Positions 32,600-41,082 are shown, counted from the stretch's first letter. The stretch: 64,000 nt of DNA from Rhodovulum bhavnagarense (GCF_004343505.1 NZ_SLXU01000005.1:62001-126000); one strand, 5' to 3'. Notes: generated from the sequence alone by a model not told the origin. Program-made: numbers and translations.

Positions 32600-33015
32600 A
32601 ACGAAGGGCAGAATTGCTTGCGCTGCTGGCCCGGCGCGAACAGGTCCGCCTGTCGCATGCTGCGCTGCGCCTTCGCGCTGCCGAACAGGCAGAACAAGAA
32701 GCGGCAGAGCGTATCGCCCATGTCGAGAGACTTCTTGGCGAAAAGCGCAGCGCGATCGGCGATACGACCTGTCCAGCGCAATTGCGCGCGCTGCTGATCT
32801 TTGGCACGGCGCTGGTCGCACATGAAACCGACTGCCGCATCCGCGGCCAGTCGCTCGCCGCCGCCACCCAGGCCGCTCAGCTTGACCTGGGTTCGGCCGA
32901 TGCACGTAGCCGCATCGTGGACGACCGCCGCGCAACCACCGCCAGGCAGGTCCGGGCCGAAATCGACGAGTCGACCCATCTCGTGCCATCGCGCCCGACC
33001 GCCCGTCGCGTCTGA
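32596..33015 (+). CDS. fliJ: Export chaperone escort FliJ
   Basis: FliJ is a coiled-coil stalk-like protein that links FliI to FlhA and recycles chaperones. This 139-residue protein is almost all helix and rich in Arg, Ala and Glu (RLRAAEQAEQEAAERIAHVE). It directly follows fliI with an overlap. FliJ sequences diverge strongly, so the call relies on length, coiled coil and position. It is the last gene of the fleT-fliE-J unit; the next sigma-54 promoter begins 8 bases after its stop. Confidence 0.88.
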   Translation: MKRRAELLALLARREQVRLSHAALRLRAAEQAEQEAAERIAHVERLLGEKRSAIGDTTCPAQLRALLIFGTALVAHETDCRIRGQSLAAATQAAQLDLGSADARSRIVDDRRATTARQVRAEIDESTHLVPSRPTARRV

Positions 33016-33023
33016 AGACCGCT

Positions 33024-33039
33024 TGGCATCGAACTTGCA
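33024..33039 (+). promoter_or_regulatory. Sigma-54 promoter for fliKLMN
   Basis: TGGCAT-CGAAC-TTGCA matches consensus with correct spacing. The predicted start is near 33050, 40 bases before the fliK ATG. Confidence 0.85.
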
Positions 33040-33089
33040 CCCCAGAGCGCAACAGCCCCGCGAGGGCAAGGGACGATCAGAGGACCGGG

Positions 33090-34238
33090 ATGCTCAGGAT
33101 TTCCATTTGCGATCTGCCGTGTGCCGGACAAGCGCCCGATGCCATGCGGCGTTCGAATGGCGCCGAGCGGGAAATGCGCGTGGGCTTTGCCGCGCTCATG
33201 GTTCCCCCCGGTGACATGACGATGGCCCCGCGCATCGGGGAGGCAATCGGCAATGCCCCCCTGCCCGGCATCACCCCTGCCGATCCTGCACCGGCAGGGG
33301 CCGTTATCGTGCAAAAGGCCGGGCCGGAACCACAGGGTCAGGCCACCATTCCCGACCGCATCGAACAGGGGCGGCTTCGGGCCTTGGCGTTGGCCTTGCC
33401 CTTAGACCAGCCCACGCGCCCCGCGCATGTATCGCCCCGCGCAGACGAACGTGACAAGGCCCCGGCCGAAACCGGCCCCGAGCTGCCGCCGGTCGCGGGC
33501 GATATTCTCGTGCCGCTGGTGGTGCCACCGACAGCCCCCCCCGACAGCCCGCTACCCGCACCGAACGGCATCACCCCATCCCCCCCGGGCGCGGGCACGC
33601 GCCCCCTGCCCGCGGCAAGCGATCAGTCTGAGGATGCGCCACTCAGCGAAAGGCAAGGCGACACGCGCCCAATTACGGGCGAGCCCCATGCCGCGGCGCC
33701 ACGGGGCATGGCCGACACCGTGCTGACCGCCCCGTCGCGCCCCGAGGCAATACCGGCAGCAGTCGGCGCAGTGGCGCCTACACCCCAATCAACCGCGCCA
33801 CAAACGTTCCCGGCCGCGCCACCGACGCTGGACACCTCGAGACCGGACTGGCCCGCGACGCTTGTCGAGGAAATCCGCCAGCGCCGCGACGGCCAGATGC
33901 GCCAGGTCGACCTCGTGCTGATGCCGGACCGACTGGGTCGCGTCGAGGTCCAGATCGGCCTGTCCGAGGGAACCGCAACTATTCGCATCGTGACAGAAAC
34001 GCCCGAGGCTGCGCGGCTGTTCACGGATGCGCAACACCGCCTTTCAGAGATGATGACCCGCGCGGGACTGGACCTTGCGGGGCACCAGGCCGGCACCAGC
34101 ACCGGCGGCGGGCATGGCCATGAGCGCGGCACGACGCGCGGCCTGCCACAGACGTCACCCGATGGCGGCACCGACCCCGACGCAGCGGTGCCGACTTACC
34201 TGTTCCGTCCCGAGGGGCGGATCGACCTGATTGCCTGA
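33090..34238 (+). CDS. fliK: Hook-length control protein FliK
   Basis: FliK measures the hook and switches export from hook to filament proteins. The 382-residue protein has a long Pro/Ala-rich, low-complexity N-terminal ruler region (about 1-250). The globular C-terminal domain runs from about 265 to 345 (QVDLVLMPDRLGRVEVQIGL, then the segment ending AQHRLSEMMTRAGLDL). A Gly/His-rich tail follows. It has no signal peptide because it is itself an export substrate. First gene of a sigma-54 operon with fliL, fliM and fliN. Confidence 0.93.
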   Translation: MLRISICDLPCAGQAPDAMRRSNGAEREMRVGFAALMVPPGDMTMAPRIGEAIGNAPLPGITPADPAPAGAVIVQKAGPEPQGQATIPDRIEQGRLRALALALPLDQPTRPAHVSPRADERDKAPAETGPELPPVAGDILVPLVVPPTAPPDSPLPAPNGITPSPPGAGTRPLPAASDQSEDAPLSERQGDTRPITGEPHAAAPRGMADTVLTAPSRPEAIPAAVGAVAPTPQSTAPQTFPAAPPTLDTSRPDWPATLVEEIRQRRDGQMRQVDLVLMPDRLGRVEVQIGLSEGTATIRIVTETPEAARLFTDAQHRLSEMMTRAGLDLAGHQAGTSTGGGHGHERGTTRGLPQTSPDGGTDPDAAVPTYLFRPEGRIDLIA

Positions 34239-34250
34239 CGAGGCCGCTAA

Positions 34251-34796
34251 ATGACTGACAAAACGGACGGAAAGACCAAGAAATCCCCCCTCAAGCTGAT
34301 CCTTCTGGCGCTGGGTGCGCTGGCCTTTTCGGGCGGCGGGTTCGCGGCCGGGCAGTTCATGTCCGGCCCCAAGCTCAGTCCTTCCGAAGAAGTTTTGCGA
34401 CTGATCGAGTCCTCTTCGCTGGCCGGTGCCGCCGTCACGGGCGGCAGCCTTGCAAGCGGGGAGGCCCGCCCGAACGGCTTGCCGACGCTTTACCATGAAT
34501 TCCCCGAACCTTTGCTCAGCAATCTGGCCGGATCGCGGCGGTTCTTGCAGGTCGGTGTCGGCATCGCGACCCGGCAGGACGAGCAGGTGATCGCCCATCT
34601 CGTGACCCACGAGATGGCGCTGCGCTCGGACATGCTGGGCGTGATCAGCGGCTTTTCCGAAGAGGACATCGCCGGCACCGAGGGCAGAACGCGCCTGGCC
34701 GACGCGATCAAGACCGCTATCAACACCCGCCTTGAACAGCTCACCGGACGAGCCGGGATCGAGGATGTGTTCTTCAAAAGTTTCGTTCTGCAATAG
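34251..34796 (+). CDS. fliL: Flagellar basal-body protein FliL
   Basis: FliL is a single-pass inner-membrane protein that forms a ring around stators and supports torque. The 181-residue product has a short basic cytoplasmic N-terminus, one membrane helix (about 14-36, LKLILLALGALAFSGGG) and a periplasmic stomatin-like domain ending in VFFKSFVLQ. In R. sphaeroides FliL is essential for rotation and works with MotB, MotF and FlgT; homologues of all are in this window. It is 12 bases after fliK. Confidence 0.95.
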   Translation: MTDKTDGKTKKSPLKLILLALGALAFSGGGFAAGQFMSGPKLSPSEEVLRLIESSSLAGAAVTGGSLASGEARPNGLPTLYHEFPEPLLSNLAGSRRFLQVGVGIATRQDEQVIAHLVTHEMALRSDMLGVISGFSEEDIAGTEGRTRLADAIKTAINTRLEQLTGRAGIEDVFFKSFVLQ

Positions 34797-34805
34797 GTCG
34801 CCCCG

Positions 34806-35834
34806 ATGAAAAGCACGCGCAAACTTAGCAGCCGCGAGGTCGCGGCCCTGTTCAGCGGGCTGGAGGACGCCGACAGCGGCAGCGCCCAGTTCAGCGCCAG
34901 CGGCGCCAAGGTGCGCCCCTACAAGTTGGGCGAAAACGATCTCGGCATCATGGGCGAGTTCCATGGACTGCGCATGATAAACGAGCGGTTCTGCCGCCTT
35001 GCGCGCACGGTCTTTTTGCCGATGCTGCGCATCCAGCCTCGGATTTCGGCCTTTCCGCCGACCTTCAAGAGTTTCGAGAGCTATGCCGACGAGCTTGAGA
35101 ATTTCGTCTCGCTCACGACTTCCAGTGTCGAGGCGCTGCGCGGCACCTCGCTGCTGGTGATGACGCCGGGTTTCGTTTCGATGCTGACGGAGTCCTATTA
35201 CGGCGGCACGATTCGGAACCTTTCGCACCAGCGCAAGGAATTCACCGCCACCGAGTTGCGGGTGATCAGGATCGTCTGCGAAGGGCTGAACGCGGCCCTG
35301 TCGTCGGCATGGGAAGAACTTCTTCCCGCCAAGTTCGAGATCCAGGCCCACGAGGATAACCTGCAATTCGCAGGTTTCGTGGACTCCAGCGAGATGGTGG
35401 TGGTCTGTTCGTTCCTGGTACAGATCCCGGGCGCGAGCCCGGCGGAACTGGACATTCTCTACCCGCTCCAGACCCTCAAGCCCCTGGGGGCGCGGCTGCG
35501 TGCGCGCACCCAGACCGACCGGGTCCAAAGCGACAGGACATGGCGCGAAAGGCTGGAACAGGCTGTGCTTGGCGTGCCGCTGACACTGAGTGCGCAACTG
35601 GCAGAGCCCGAGGTGACGCTTCGCGCGCTAAAATGCGCCGGGGCGGGCGATTGCCTGCCCGTTGCGCTGGCACCACGGCCCATCCTGCTGGTCGAAGGCC
35701 GGCCCATCTTCCGTGTCGATATCGGCCGCTCGGGCACGCAATCGGCCGTTCATGTAACCCGCCCGATCACGGGCTTACATCGCCTTGGCGAAAGGAAATG
35801 CCATGACCGACGCGCCTTCGGAATCCTCCCATGA
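34806..35834 (+). CDS. fliM: Flagellar motor switch protein FliM
   Basis: FliM is the switch protein that binds CheY-P and forms the C ring with FliG and FliN. The 342-residue protein starts with a CheY-binding-type helix (LSSREVAALFSGLEDAD). It has the middle domain with LVMTPGFVSMLTESYYGG, where the GG-type FliG contact motif is altered, and ends with a SpoA-like domain. Length is slightly above the enterobacterial protein. Its last 32 bases overlap the likely fliN start in another frame. Confidence 0.95.
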   Translation: MKSTRKLSSREVAALFSGLEDADSGSAQFSASGAKVRPYKLGENDLGIMGEFHGLRMINERFCRLARTVFLPMLRIQPRISAFPPTFKSFESYADELENFVSLTTSSVEALRGTSLLVMTPGFVSMLTESYYGGTIRNLSHQRKEFTATELRVIRIVCEGLNAALSSAWEELLPAKFEIQAHEDNLQFAGFVDSSEMVVVCSFLVQIPGASPAELDILYPLQTLKPLGARLRARTQTDRVQSDRTWRERLEQAVLGVPLTLSAQLAEPEVTLRALKCAGAGDCLPVALAPRPILLVEGRPIFRVDIGRSGTQSAVHVTRPITGLHRLGERKCHDRRAFGILP

Positions 35835-36102
35835 CCTGGCCCCTCTTTCCGGTCTGGGTCCGCTGGAAAACATCAAGGTCAAGCTGGCCGTCGAGGTCGG
35901 CCGAACCGAGATGACGATCCGCGACATCCTTAACCTCAAGGAAGGATCAGTGGTCGAACTCGAACAGCTCGCGGGCGACCCCCTGGATATCCTGGTCAAC
36001 GGCACCCCGATCGCCCGTGGCGAAGTCGTGGTTGCCGGCGAACGTTATGGTATCCGCTTTTCCAGCATCGTCGATCCGGCCGATCGCGTCGCCACGGGCT
36101 AA
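35803..36102 (+). CDS. fliN: Flagellar motor switch protein FliN
   Basis: FliN completes the C ring and docks FliH. I choose the ATG at 35803, with AAAGGA about 7 bases upstream; an in-frame ATG six codons earlier has no such site. The 99-residue protein has a variable N-terminus and the SpoA domain (KVKLAVEVGRTEMTIRDILN, then GSVVELEQLAGDPLDILVNG), the standard FliN core. The start lies inside the end of fliM, an overlap that suggests coupling. Last gene of fliKLMN. Confidence 0.94.
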   Translation: MTDAPSESSHDLAPLSGLGPLENIKVKLAVEVGRTEMTIRDILNLKEGSVVELEQLAGDPLDILVNGTPIARGEVVVAGERYGIRFSSIVDPADRVATG

Positions 36103-36115
36103 GACGCGCGCAATT

Positions 36116-36131
36116 TGGCACGATCCCTGCA
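36116..36131 (+). promoter_or_regulatory. Sigma-54 promoter for fliOPQR-flhB
   Basis: TGGCAC-GATCC-CTGCA keeps all invariant positions, with CTGC in the -12 as at the fleT promoter. The predicted start is near 36142, about 26 bases before the fliO GTG. Confidence 0.82.
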
Positions 36132-36167
36132 CGCGAACCTGCATGTGCCGATCAAAGGAGAATGCGC

Positions 36168-36446
36168 GTGCAGATCGTGGGGATGGAACAATGGACAACC
36201 GCCGCGGCCTTTCTGGCCGCGCTGGGAGCTGTCTGGCTGTTGGTTCAGGTCAACCGCAGGGCATTGGCGGGCCGCGTCGCCAAGGGCCGGCGCATGCAGG
36301 TCCAAGAGGTTCACAGCCTGCCGGGCGATGCCCGCGCGGTGCTGATGCGCATCGACGGGCATGATCACCTTGTGATCTGCCCGCGCCGGGGCAGCCCCGT
36401 CGTGACCGCCCTGACTGTCCTCGACAACGCGCAGGCCCCGGCATGA
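36168..36446 (+). CDS. fliO: Flagellar export apparatus protein FliO
   Basis: FliO is a small membrane chaperone for assembly of the FliP ring. I prefer the GTG start (MQIVGMEQW) because AAAGGAG lies 7 bases before it; the ATG two codons earlier is almost on top of that site. The 92-residue protein has one membrane helix (about 11-28) and a short basic cytoplasmic domain with the FliO-like pattern MQVQEVHSLPGDARAVLMRI. Length is at the short end of the family. It overlaps fliP by 4 bases. Confidence 0.88.
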   Translation: MQIVGMEQWTTAAAFLAALGAVWLLVQVNRRALAGRVAKGRRMQVQEVHSLPGDARAVLMRIDGHDHLVICPRRGSPVVTALTVLDNAQAPA

Positions 36447-37186
36447 ACCGGCTCGTCCTGTTTGCCGTTGGTGCCTTTTTTCTGCCGGCTGGCATGGCCG
36501 CGGCACAGGGGATTCCAGCGCTGATCCTCGAAGGCGGCGAGGGCGGCACCTCTTACTCGCTGTCATTGCAAATCCTGTTCCTGATGACGGCACTGACGGT
36601 GCTGCCCTCCATCGTTTTGGGGATGAGTGCCTTTACCCGGATCATCATAGTGCTGTCGATCCTGCGCCAGGCGCTGGGCACGCAACAGACACCGCCCAAC
36701 CAGGTCCTGATCGCGGTGGCCTTGTTCCTGAGCTTTTTCGTGATGCAGCCGGTCCTCGACGAGATCCACGATACCGCGCTGTCGCCCTTTCTTGAGGGTC
36801 AGATGGAACCACAGGCGGCGCTGGAACAGGCGCGTGGACTGATCTCGGGTTTCATGCTGGAAAACACCCGGCAGAACGACCTGCTGATGTTCACCGACCT
36901 GGCGGGCAATGGCGGGTATGAAAACCCAACTGACGTGCCGCTCTCGGTGCTGCTGCCCGCGTTCATCACCTCCGAGCTCAAGACCGCGTTCCAGATCGGG
37001 TTCCTGCTGTTCCTGCCATTCCTGGTGATCGACATGGTGATCGCCTCGATCCTGATGGCGCTTGGGATGATGATGCTCTCGCCGATGCTGGTTTCGCTTC
37101 CGTTCAAGCTTTTGCTGTTCGTACTTGTCGACGGCTGGGCCTTGACGATGGGATCGCTTGCCAGCGGCTTTGGCACGGGGGTCTGA
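36443..37186 (+). CDS. fliP: Flagellar export gate protein FliP
   Basis: FliP forms, with FliQ and FliR, the helical export gate. The 247-residue protein has an N-terminal signal peptide (ending near GMAAAQG). Membrane segments follow (QILFLMTALTVLPSIVLGMS), with the FliP signature FTRIIIVLSILRQALGTQQT and the later FLVIDMVIASILMALGM. Length and motifs are typical. Confidence 0.97.
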   Translation: MNRLVLFAVGAFFLPAGMAAAQGIPALILEGGEGGTSYSLSLQILFLMTALTVLPSIVLGMSAFTRIIIVLSILRQALGTQQTPPNQVLIAVALFLSFFVMQPVLDEIHDTALSPFLEGQMEPQAALEQARGLISGFMLENTRQNDLLMFTDLAGNGGYENPTDVPLSVLLPAFITSELKTAFQIGFLLFLPFLVIDMVIASILMALGMMMLSPMLVSLPFKLLLFVLVDGWALTMGSLASGFGTGV

Positions 37187-37189
37187 ACA

Positions 37190-37456
37190 ATGGATTTCGA
37201 CGCCAATATCGAGAATCTGCGCCTCGCGTTCTGGAACATCCTGCTGACCGCCGGGCCGGTCCTGGCGGTGGCGCTGGCGGTGGGCCTGCTGATCGGCATC
37301 CTCCAGGCGGCGACCTCAATCAACGAGGCAACGCTGAGTTTCGTGCCGAAGCTGGCGGTGGTGCTGATGACCATGGCGCTGGCCTCGGGGTTCATGCTGA
37401 CGGTGATGACCGACTATTTCCTCACGATCTTCGAAACCATCGCATTGATCCGTTAA
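37190..37456 (+). CDS. fliQ: Flagellar export gate protein FliQ
   Basis: FliQ has two membrane helices and wraps the FliP/FliR gate. The 88-residue protein has both helices (about 16-38 and 54-76) and the conserved LIGILQAATSINEATLSFVP between them. It lies 3 bases after fliP and 4 before fliR. Confidence 0.96.
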   Translation: MDFDANIENLRLAFWNILLTAGPVLAVALAVGLLIGILQAATSINEATLSFVPKLAVVLMTMALASGFMLTVMTDYFLTIFETIALIR

Positions 37457-37460
37457 TCTG

Positions 37461-38279
37461 ATGGGCAACGCGGCAGATATCGCATCGGGCATTCCGGGGT
37501 TGGACTTGCCGGCGCTGTTCGCGCAAGCCTTGCAATTGCTGTTTTCGATGCTGCGGATCGGGGCATTCCTGATCGCGTCGCCCCTGTTCGGGGCGCGTTA
37601 CGTCCCGTTGCAGGTGCGCATCATTGCATCGGTAATCCTGGCCTTGCCCGCGATGTCGCTCTACACACCGCCCCCGGTCGGGGTGCTGGCCAGCCTGGAG
37701 GTTGTGCCGCTGGTCGTGGTCGAAATATGCATCGGCGCGGCGGCCGGGACGCTATTGTCGGTGATCTTTGGCGCGGCGGCGATCGCGGGGGACCGGATCG
37801 CCAACACAGCCGGGCTCGGCTTTGCCTCGCAGATCGACCCGGCCGCGGGCACGAATACACCGGTGGTCAGCCAGATCTTTACCATTTTCCTGCTGGTCGT
37901 GTTCATGTCCGAGGACGGCCACCTGGCCGCACTCCAAAGCGTCCTGGAAAGCTACCGCACACTGCCGCCCGGACAGGCGACGGACCTGGCCACGGGCGCG
38001 GCCAAGGGGCTAGAGGCGGCTGGGCTGATGTTCTTGGCCGGGGCGCAGTTGATGATGCCGGCGGTGGCGGTACTGTTGCTGGTCAACGTGGTGGTGGGCG
38101 TGGTCACTCGCTCGGCACCCCAACTCAACATTTTCTCGGTCGGCTTCCCGCTGACGCTGTTGGTTTCGGTGGGTTTGCTTTACATTGGCGCGCCAACCAT
38201 GGGCCGCGCGTTCTCGGCGCTGTCAGAGGAGAGCCTGTCGCGTCTGGTCGACCTTCTGGGGGGGCTTGCGGGTGGCTGA
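37461..38279 (+). CDS. fliR: Flagellar export gate protein FliR
   Basis: FliR is the single-copy gate subunit that pairs with FlhB. The 272-residue protein has about six hydrophobic segments. Conserved features include MLRIGAFLIASPLFGARYVP near the N-terminus, FGAAAIAGDRIANTAGLGFA, and a C-terminal LNIFSVGFPLTLLVSVGLLY. Its end overlaps the GTG start of flhB by 8 bases. Confidence 0.96.
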   Translation: MGNAADIASGIPGLDLPALFAQALQLLFSMLRIGAFLIASPLFGARYVPLQVRIIASVILALPAMSLYTPPPVGVLASLEVVPLVVVEICIGAAAGTLLSVIFGAAAIAGDRIANTAGLGFASQIDPAAGTNTPVVSQIFTIFLLVVFMSEDGHLAALQSVLESYRTLPPGQATDLATGAAKGLEAAGLMFLAGAQLMMPAVAVLLLVNVVVGVVTRSAPQLNIFSVGFPLTLLVSVGLLYIGAPTMGRAFSALSEESLSRLVDLLGGLAGG

Positions 38280-39432
38280 GGAAGGCGGCGACGGCCAGGA
38301 AAAGACCGAAGAGCCGACACCGAAACGGCGCCAGCAGGCGCGCGAGGACGGCCAGATCATCACCTCGAAAGAGACTTTCGTCTTTGTGTCGATGGCCGGC
38401 GCGGTGGGCCTTCTGGCGCTGGCCTTTGCGCTGATGCCGCGCGCGGCCTCGGCCTGGGCGGGATATTTCCGCTTTGACGGGATCGCCCATCTCGACAGCC
38501 TGATCGCGGGCAGAACCGTGGACGCACTGGTGGCCGTGGTGATGGTCACGCTTGCCGCGGGGCTGCCGCTGGCCGCGCTGACGCTTTTTGCGCAGGCGGC
38601 GACGGGTGGTCTGAACTTTGCGCCCAAGGCTCTCGGTCTCAAGATGAACAAGCTCGACCCGCTCAAGGGGATGCAGCGCATGATCTCGATGCGCTCGCTG
38701 GTCGAACTGGTCAAGGCCGTCCTCAAGGTCACGCTTTTGATCGGGGCGGCGGCGGCGATCATGATCCCGCAATTGCCCATACTGGACAGGCTTGTCTTTT
38801 CCGCCCCTGGCGACGCGTTGGACGGCTTTGGGGTGGTGCTTCTCAAGGTTCTGGGCGCACAATGTGCGGGGCTGTTGCTGATCGGTGGCATAGACCTAGC
38901 CTACCAGGTCCACAGCCACGGGAAAAAGCTGCGGATGTCCCGCCAGGAAATCAAGGATGAGGCCAAGCAGACCGAAGGCTCGCCAGAGGTCAAGGGACAG
39001 ATCCGCCGCCGCCAGATCGAAGCCTCGCGCAAGGGGGCGCGGCGGCGCAAGGCACTGGAAGATGTGCCCAACGCCACAAGCATCGTGACCAACCCCACCC
39101 ATTTCGCGGTGGCGCTGCGTTATGAACCCGGAAAAACCGACGCACCGGTGATCGTGGCGATGGGCGACGGGGCAATGGCGCACCGGATCATGGCCATCGG
39201 GCAAGAGGCGGGCGTGCATGTCCTGCGCGTGCCGCTATTGGCGAGGGCGCTTTATTTCACCGGCGAGATCGGCCGGGAAATCACGCCCGAGCTATACGTC
39301 GCCGTTGCCGCGATAGAGGCGCATGTCTATCGACTCAACCAGGGCCTGGATGTCAGCCTGCCCGATATCGAGGTACCAAGCGACCTGCGCTTTGACGAAA
39401 CCGGACATCCCCTGAAAGGAACCAGAACATGA
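38272..39432 (+). CDS. flhB: Export specificity switch protein FlhB
   Basis: FlhB has four membrane helices and a cytoplasmic domain that cleaves itself to change export from hook to filament proteins. I take the GTG at 38272 (then AEEGGDGQEKTEEPTPKR), which matches the conserved FlhB start; upstream codons lie in fliR. The product is 386 residues. The NPTH cleavage motif is intact (TNPTHFAVAL), followed by RYEPGKTDAPVIVAMGDG. Near the membrane-cytoplasm junction it has the conserved HGKKLRMSRQEIKDE segment. It ends in a 4-base overlap with a small gene. Confidence 0.95.
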   Translation: MAEEGGDGQEKTEEPTPKRRQQAREDGQIITSKETFVFVSMAGAVGLLALAFALMPRAASAWAGYFRFDGIAHLDSLIAGRTVDALVAVVMVTLAAGLPLAALTLFAQAATGGLNFAPKALGLKMNKLDPLKGMQRMISMRSLVELVKAVLKVTLLIGAAAAIMIPQLPILDRLVFSAPGDALDGFGVVLLKVLGAQCAGLLLIGGIDLAYQVHSHGKKLRMSRQEIKDEAKQTEGSPEVKGQIRRRQIEASRKGARRRKALEDVPNATSIVTNPTHFAVALRYEPGKTDAPVIVAMGDGAMAHRIMAIGQEAGVHVLRVPLLARALYFTGEIGREITPELYVAVAAIEAHVYRLNQGLDVSLPDIEVPSDLRFDETGHPLKGTRT

Positions 39433-39635
39433 CCCCGAAGGAAACCCGCGGGCCGGGCGACATGATCTCTACGCTGGTGTTTGCCGGTACCGGTCTTTGG
39501 CTGGCCTCGGCCGCTCTGGAGGGGCTACGCCCCTTGTCCCTGACCCTGCTCTTGTGGCTAAGCGCGCTGATGTGTCTTGCCGCCGCCGCGCGCCACTTGA
39601 TCGCCCGAGTGGTCGCACGCTGGCGGGCGCGTTAG
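39429..39635 (+). CDS. Small two-helix membrane protein after flhB, unknown
   Basis: The 68-residue product starts in an ATGA overlap with the flhB stop and so belongs to the fliOPQR-flhB operon. It has two hydrophobic segments (about 12-31 and 34-58) and ends RVVARWRAR, a positively charged cytoplasmic tail. No family recognised. Its coupling to flhB suggests a role near the export gate or stability of FlhB, which is inference. Confidence 0.65.
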   Translation: MTPKETRGPGDMISTLVFAGTGLWLASAALEGLRPLSLTLLLWLSALMCLAAAARHLIARVVARWRAR

Positions 39636-39639
39636 ACTG

Positions 39640-40170
39640 TCACCAGACCGGTTCGATCCGCAATCCCGCGGACAGGCGCAGCGCCCAGGCCTCTACATCC
39701 TCTGCAAACAAGAGCGCGATCTCGGGATAGCCTCGTAACAGCGCGTCGATTGCACGCTCTCGTCCTGTCAGGGGCGGTTCCTGCTCGGGCAGGTTCAACG
39801 CGACCCAATCTTGGTCGGGCAACCGCAGTTCGATCCCGGCCGGCGTAATGTCGCGGTAGGCGAAGACAAAACCGAAGAGGTCGTATTCAAAGGGGCCGTT
39901 CGTGTCGGGATCGCCCGAAATGCGGATCAGGTGCATCCGCACGAAATCCAGAAGCGCATCGCTGGAACGCTGCATGATCTCGGACGCGATCTGATGCCAG
40001 CCATCCTCGCGCGTGGCATCCAGCGCCTCCCAGGACTCTTCGCCCGAGGCGCGGAACGACACCTTGCCCGGTGCGATCTCTGCAATCTCATAGGCCCTTG
40101 CGCAAACGGTCAGGCGTGCAAAGGGGCGGATCTGCTCGGCAGGGTTGGCAATCGCCGTGGCGGCTTGCAT
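39640..40170 (-). CDS. Unknown 176-residue protein behind a sigma-28-like promoter
   Basis: The ATG giving MQAATAIANPAEQIRP has AAAGGAA about 9 bases upstream; the frame extends much further but that part lies opposite the next plus-strand gene. The protein is soluble, acidic and has no signal. It contains ELRLPDQDWVALNLPEQEPP and ends in SAGLRIEPVW. I do not recognise the family. It converges on orf68 (stops 5 bases apart). The promoter ahead matches sigma-28 well, so it should be a late flagellar gene, possibly post-assembly or motility-linked. Confidence 0.7.
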   Translation of the reverse strand: MQAATAIANPAEQIRPFARLTVCARAYEIAEIAPGKVSFRASGEESWEALDATREDGWHQIASEIMQRSSDALLDFVRMHLIRISGDPDTNGPFEYDLFGFVFAYRDITPAGIELRLPDQDWVALNLPEQEPPLTGRERAIDALLRGYPEIALLFAEDVEAWALRLSAGLRIEPVW

Positions 40171-40223
40171 GTGGTCATTCCTTTTCGATGAAAATCGGGG
40201 CCGCGCGTTTCGGGCTTTGATCG

Positions 40224-40250
40224 TGAACGGCGCAAGAACGCGGCGTTTTA
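40224..40250 (-). promoter_or_regulatory. Sigma-28 promoter for the 176-residue gene
   Basis: On the minus strand TAAA (40250-40247), a 15-base spacer and GCCGTTCA (40231-40224) fit the FliA pattern TAAA-N15-GCCGATAA. The start codon is about 50 bases downstream. Confidence 0.65.
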
Positions 40251-40281
40251 GGGGGTCGTCGTCGGACCCGGCCTGGGGAAA

Positions 40282-40297
40282 TGGCACGAAACCTGCA
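40282..40297 (+). promoter_or_regulatory. Sigma-54 promoter for the MotF-like gene
   Basis: TGGCAC-GAAAC-CTGCA matches consensus apart from CTGC at -12. The predicted start is near 40308, 23 bases before the ATG. It is back to back with the sigma-28 promoter of the opposite gene. Confidence 0.83.
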
Positions 40298-40330
40298 AGC
40301 AACTTGCCCAAACGCCCGCAGGAGCCCGCG

Positions 40331-41068
40331 ATGACCCGAAGGAAACCGACCGTCGAAGACAGCATCAAGCTGGCGCTTGAGGCCGCCGAGGCCGCCAATG
40401 CCGTGGCCGCGGATGGCGAACGCGGCGCCGCAGAGATCGCCGAGGCCAGCGCGCGGGTCGAGCGCATCGCGCGGCGGGCAACCCTTGCATCTGGCGGAGT
40501 TGCCGCGCTGGGGCTGATCGCGGTGGCCCTGGGCGGGCTGATGCACCTGCGTTCGCAGGCCGACCTGCGCCATGCCAGCGAAACCATGGTCGAGGCGCTG
40601 GATGTCTTCGCCGGGACGGTAAGCGATCTCAGGACCGCGGTGCAGGAAAGCCAGGCAATCCTGAAGGCGGTCGAAACCGATCCCGATGCCGAAACCCGCA
40701 GCGCCATCCTTGCGCGGCTGGACGAGATGCAGGTCGCATTGGGTGCGCATGTCTCGACCGAACTGGCCGGGTTCGAGGGCGATGCTGCATTGTTGCAACC
40801 CCAGATCGCAAGCGCCCTGACGCGCCACATGGACGAGATCGAAGAGCGCCTCCAGGATGGGCTGCTGCAAAATTCAGAGGACATGAAGGCAGAGGTAACA
40901 GCGCTTTTCGCCGCGCAGACCGACATGTTGATAAATCGGCGCGCGGCCGCTGCGCCAGCGCCCAAAACAGCGCGAGAGACAGCCGCGCCCGCCACCCCTG
41001 CCCCCACACCGCGCCCGGCCAGAACAACGCCGCCCGTCCGCTCGGTCAATCCTTTCGTCTATCCATAA
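40331..41068 (+). CDS. Bitopic coiled-coil protein, MotF candidate
   Basis: The 245-residue protein has a cytoplasmic N-terminus (about 1-48), one membrane helix (about 51-73, VAALGLIAVALGGLMHL) and a periplasmic C-terminal region. That region has long helices (heptad-like stretch near 85-200) and a Pro/Ala-rich tail ending in RSVNPFVYP. Length, topology and place at the head of a two-gene unit in a Fla1-type locus fit MotF, a bitopic protein needed for Fla1 rotation in R. sphaeroides together with FliL and MotB. I infer this from architecture, not from recognised sequence motifs. GGAG lies 6 bases before the ATG. Confidence 0.65.
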   Translation: MTRRKPTVEDSIKLALEAAEAANAVAADGERGAAEIAEASARVERIARRATLASGGVAALGLIAVALGGLMHLRSQADLRHASETMVEALDVFAGTVSDLRTAVQESQAILKAVETDPDAETRSAILARLDEMQVALGAHVSTELAGFEGDAALLQPQIASALTRHMDEIEERLQDGLLQNSEDMKAEVTALFAAQTDMLINRRAAAAPAPKTARETAAPATPAPTPRPARTTPPVRSVNPFVYP

Positions 41069-41082
41069 GCGGCCGCACGCTG

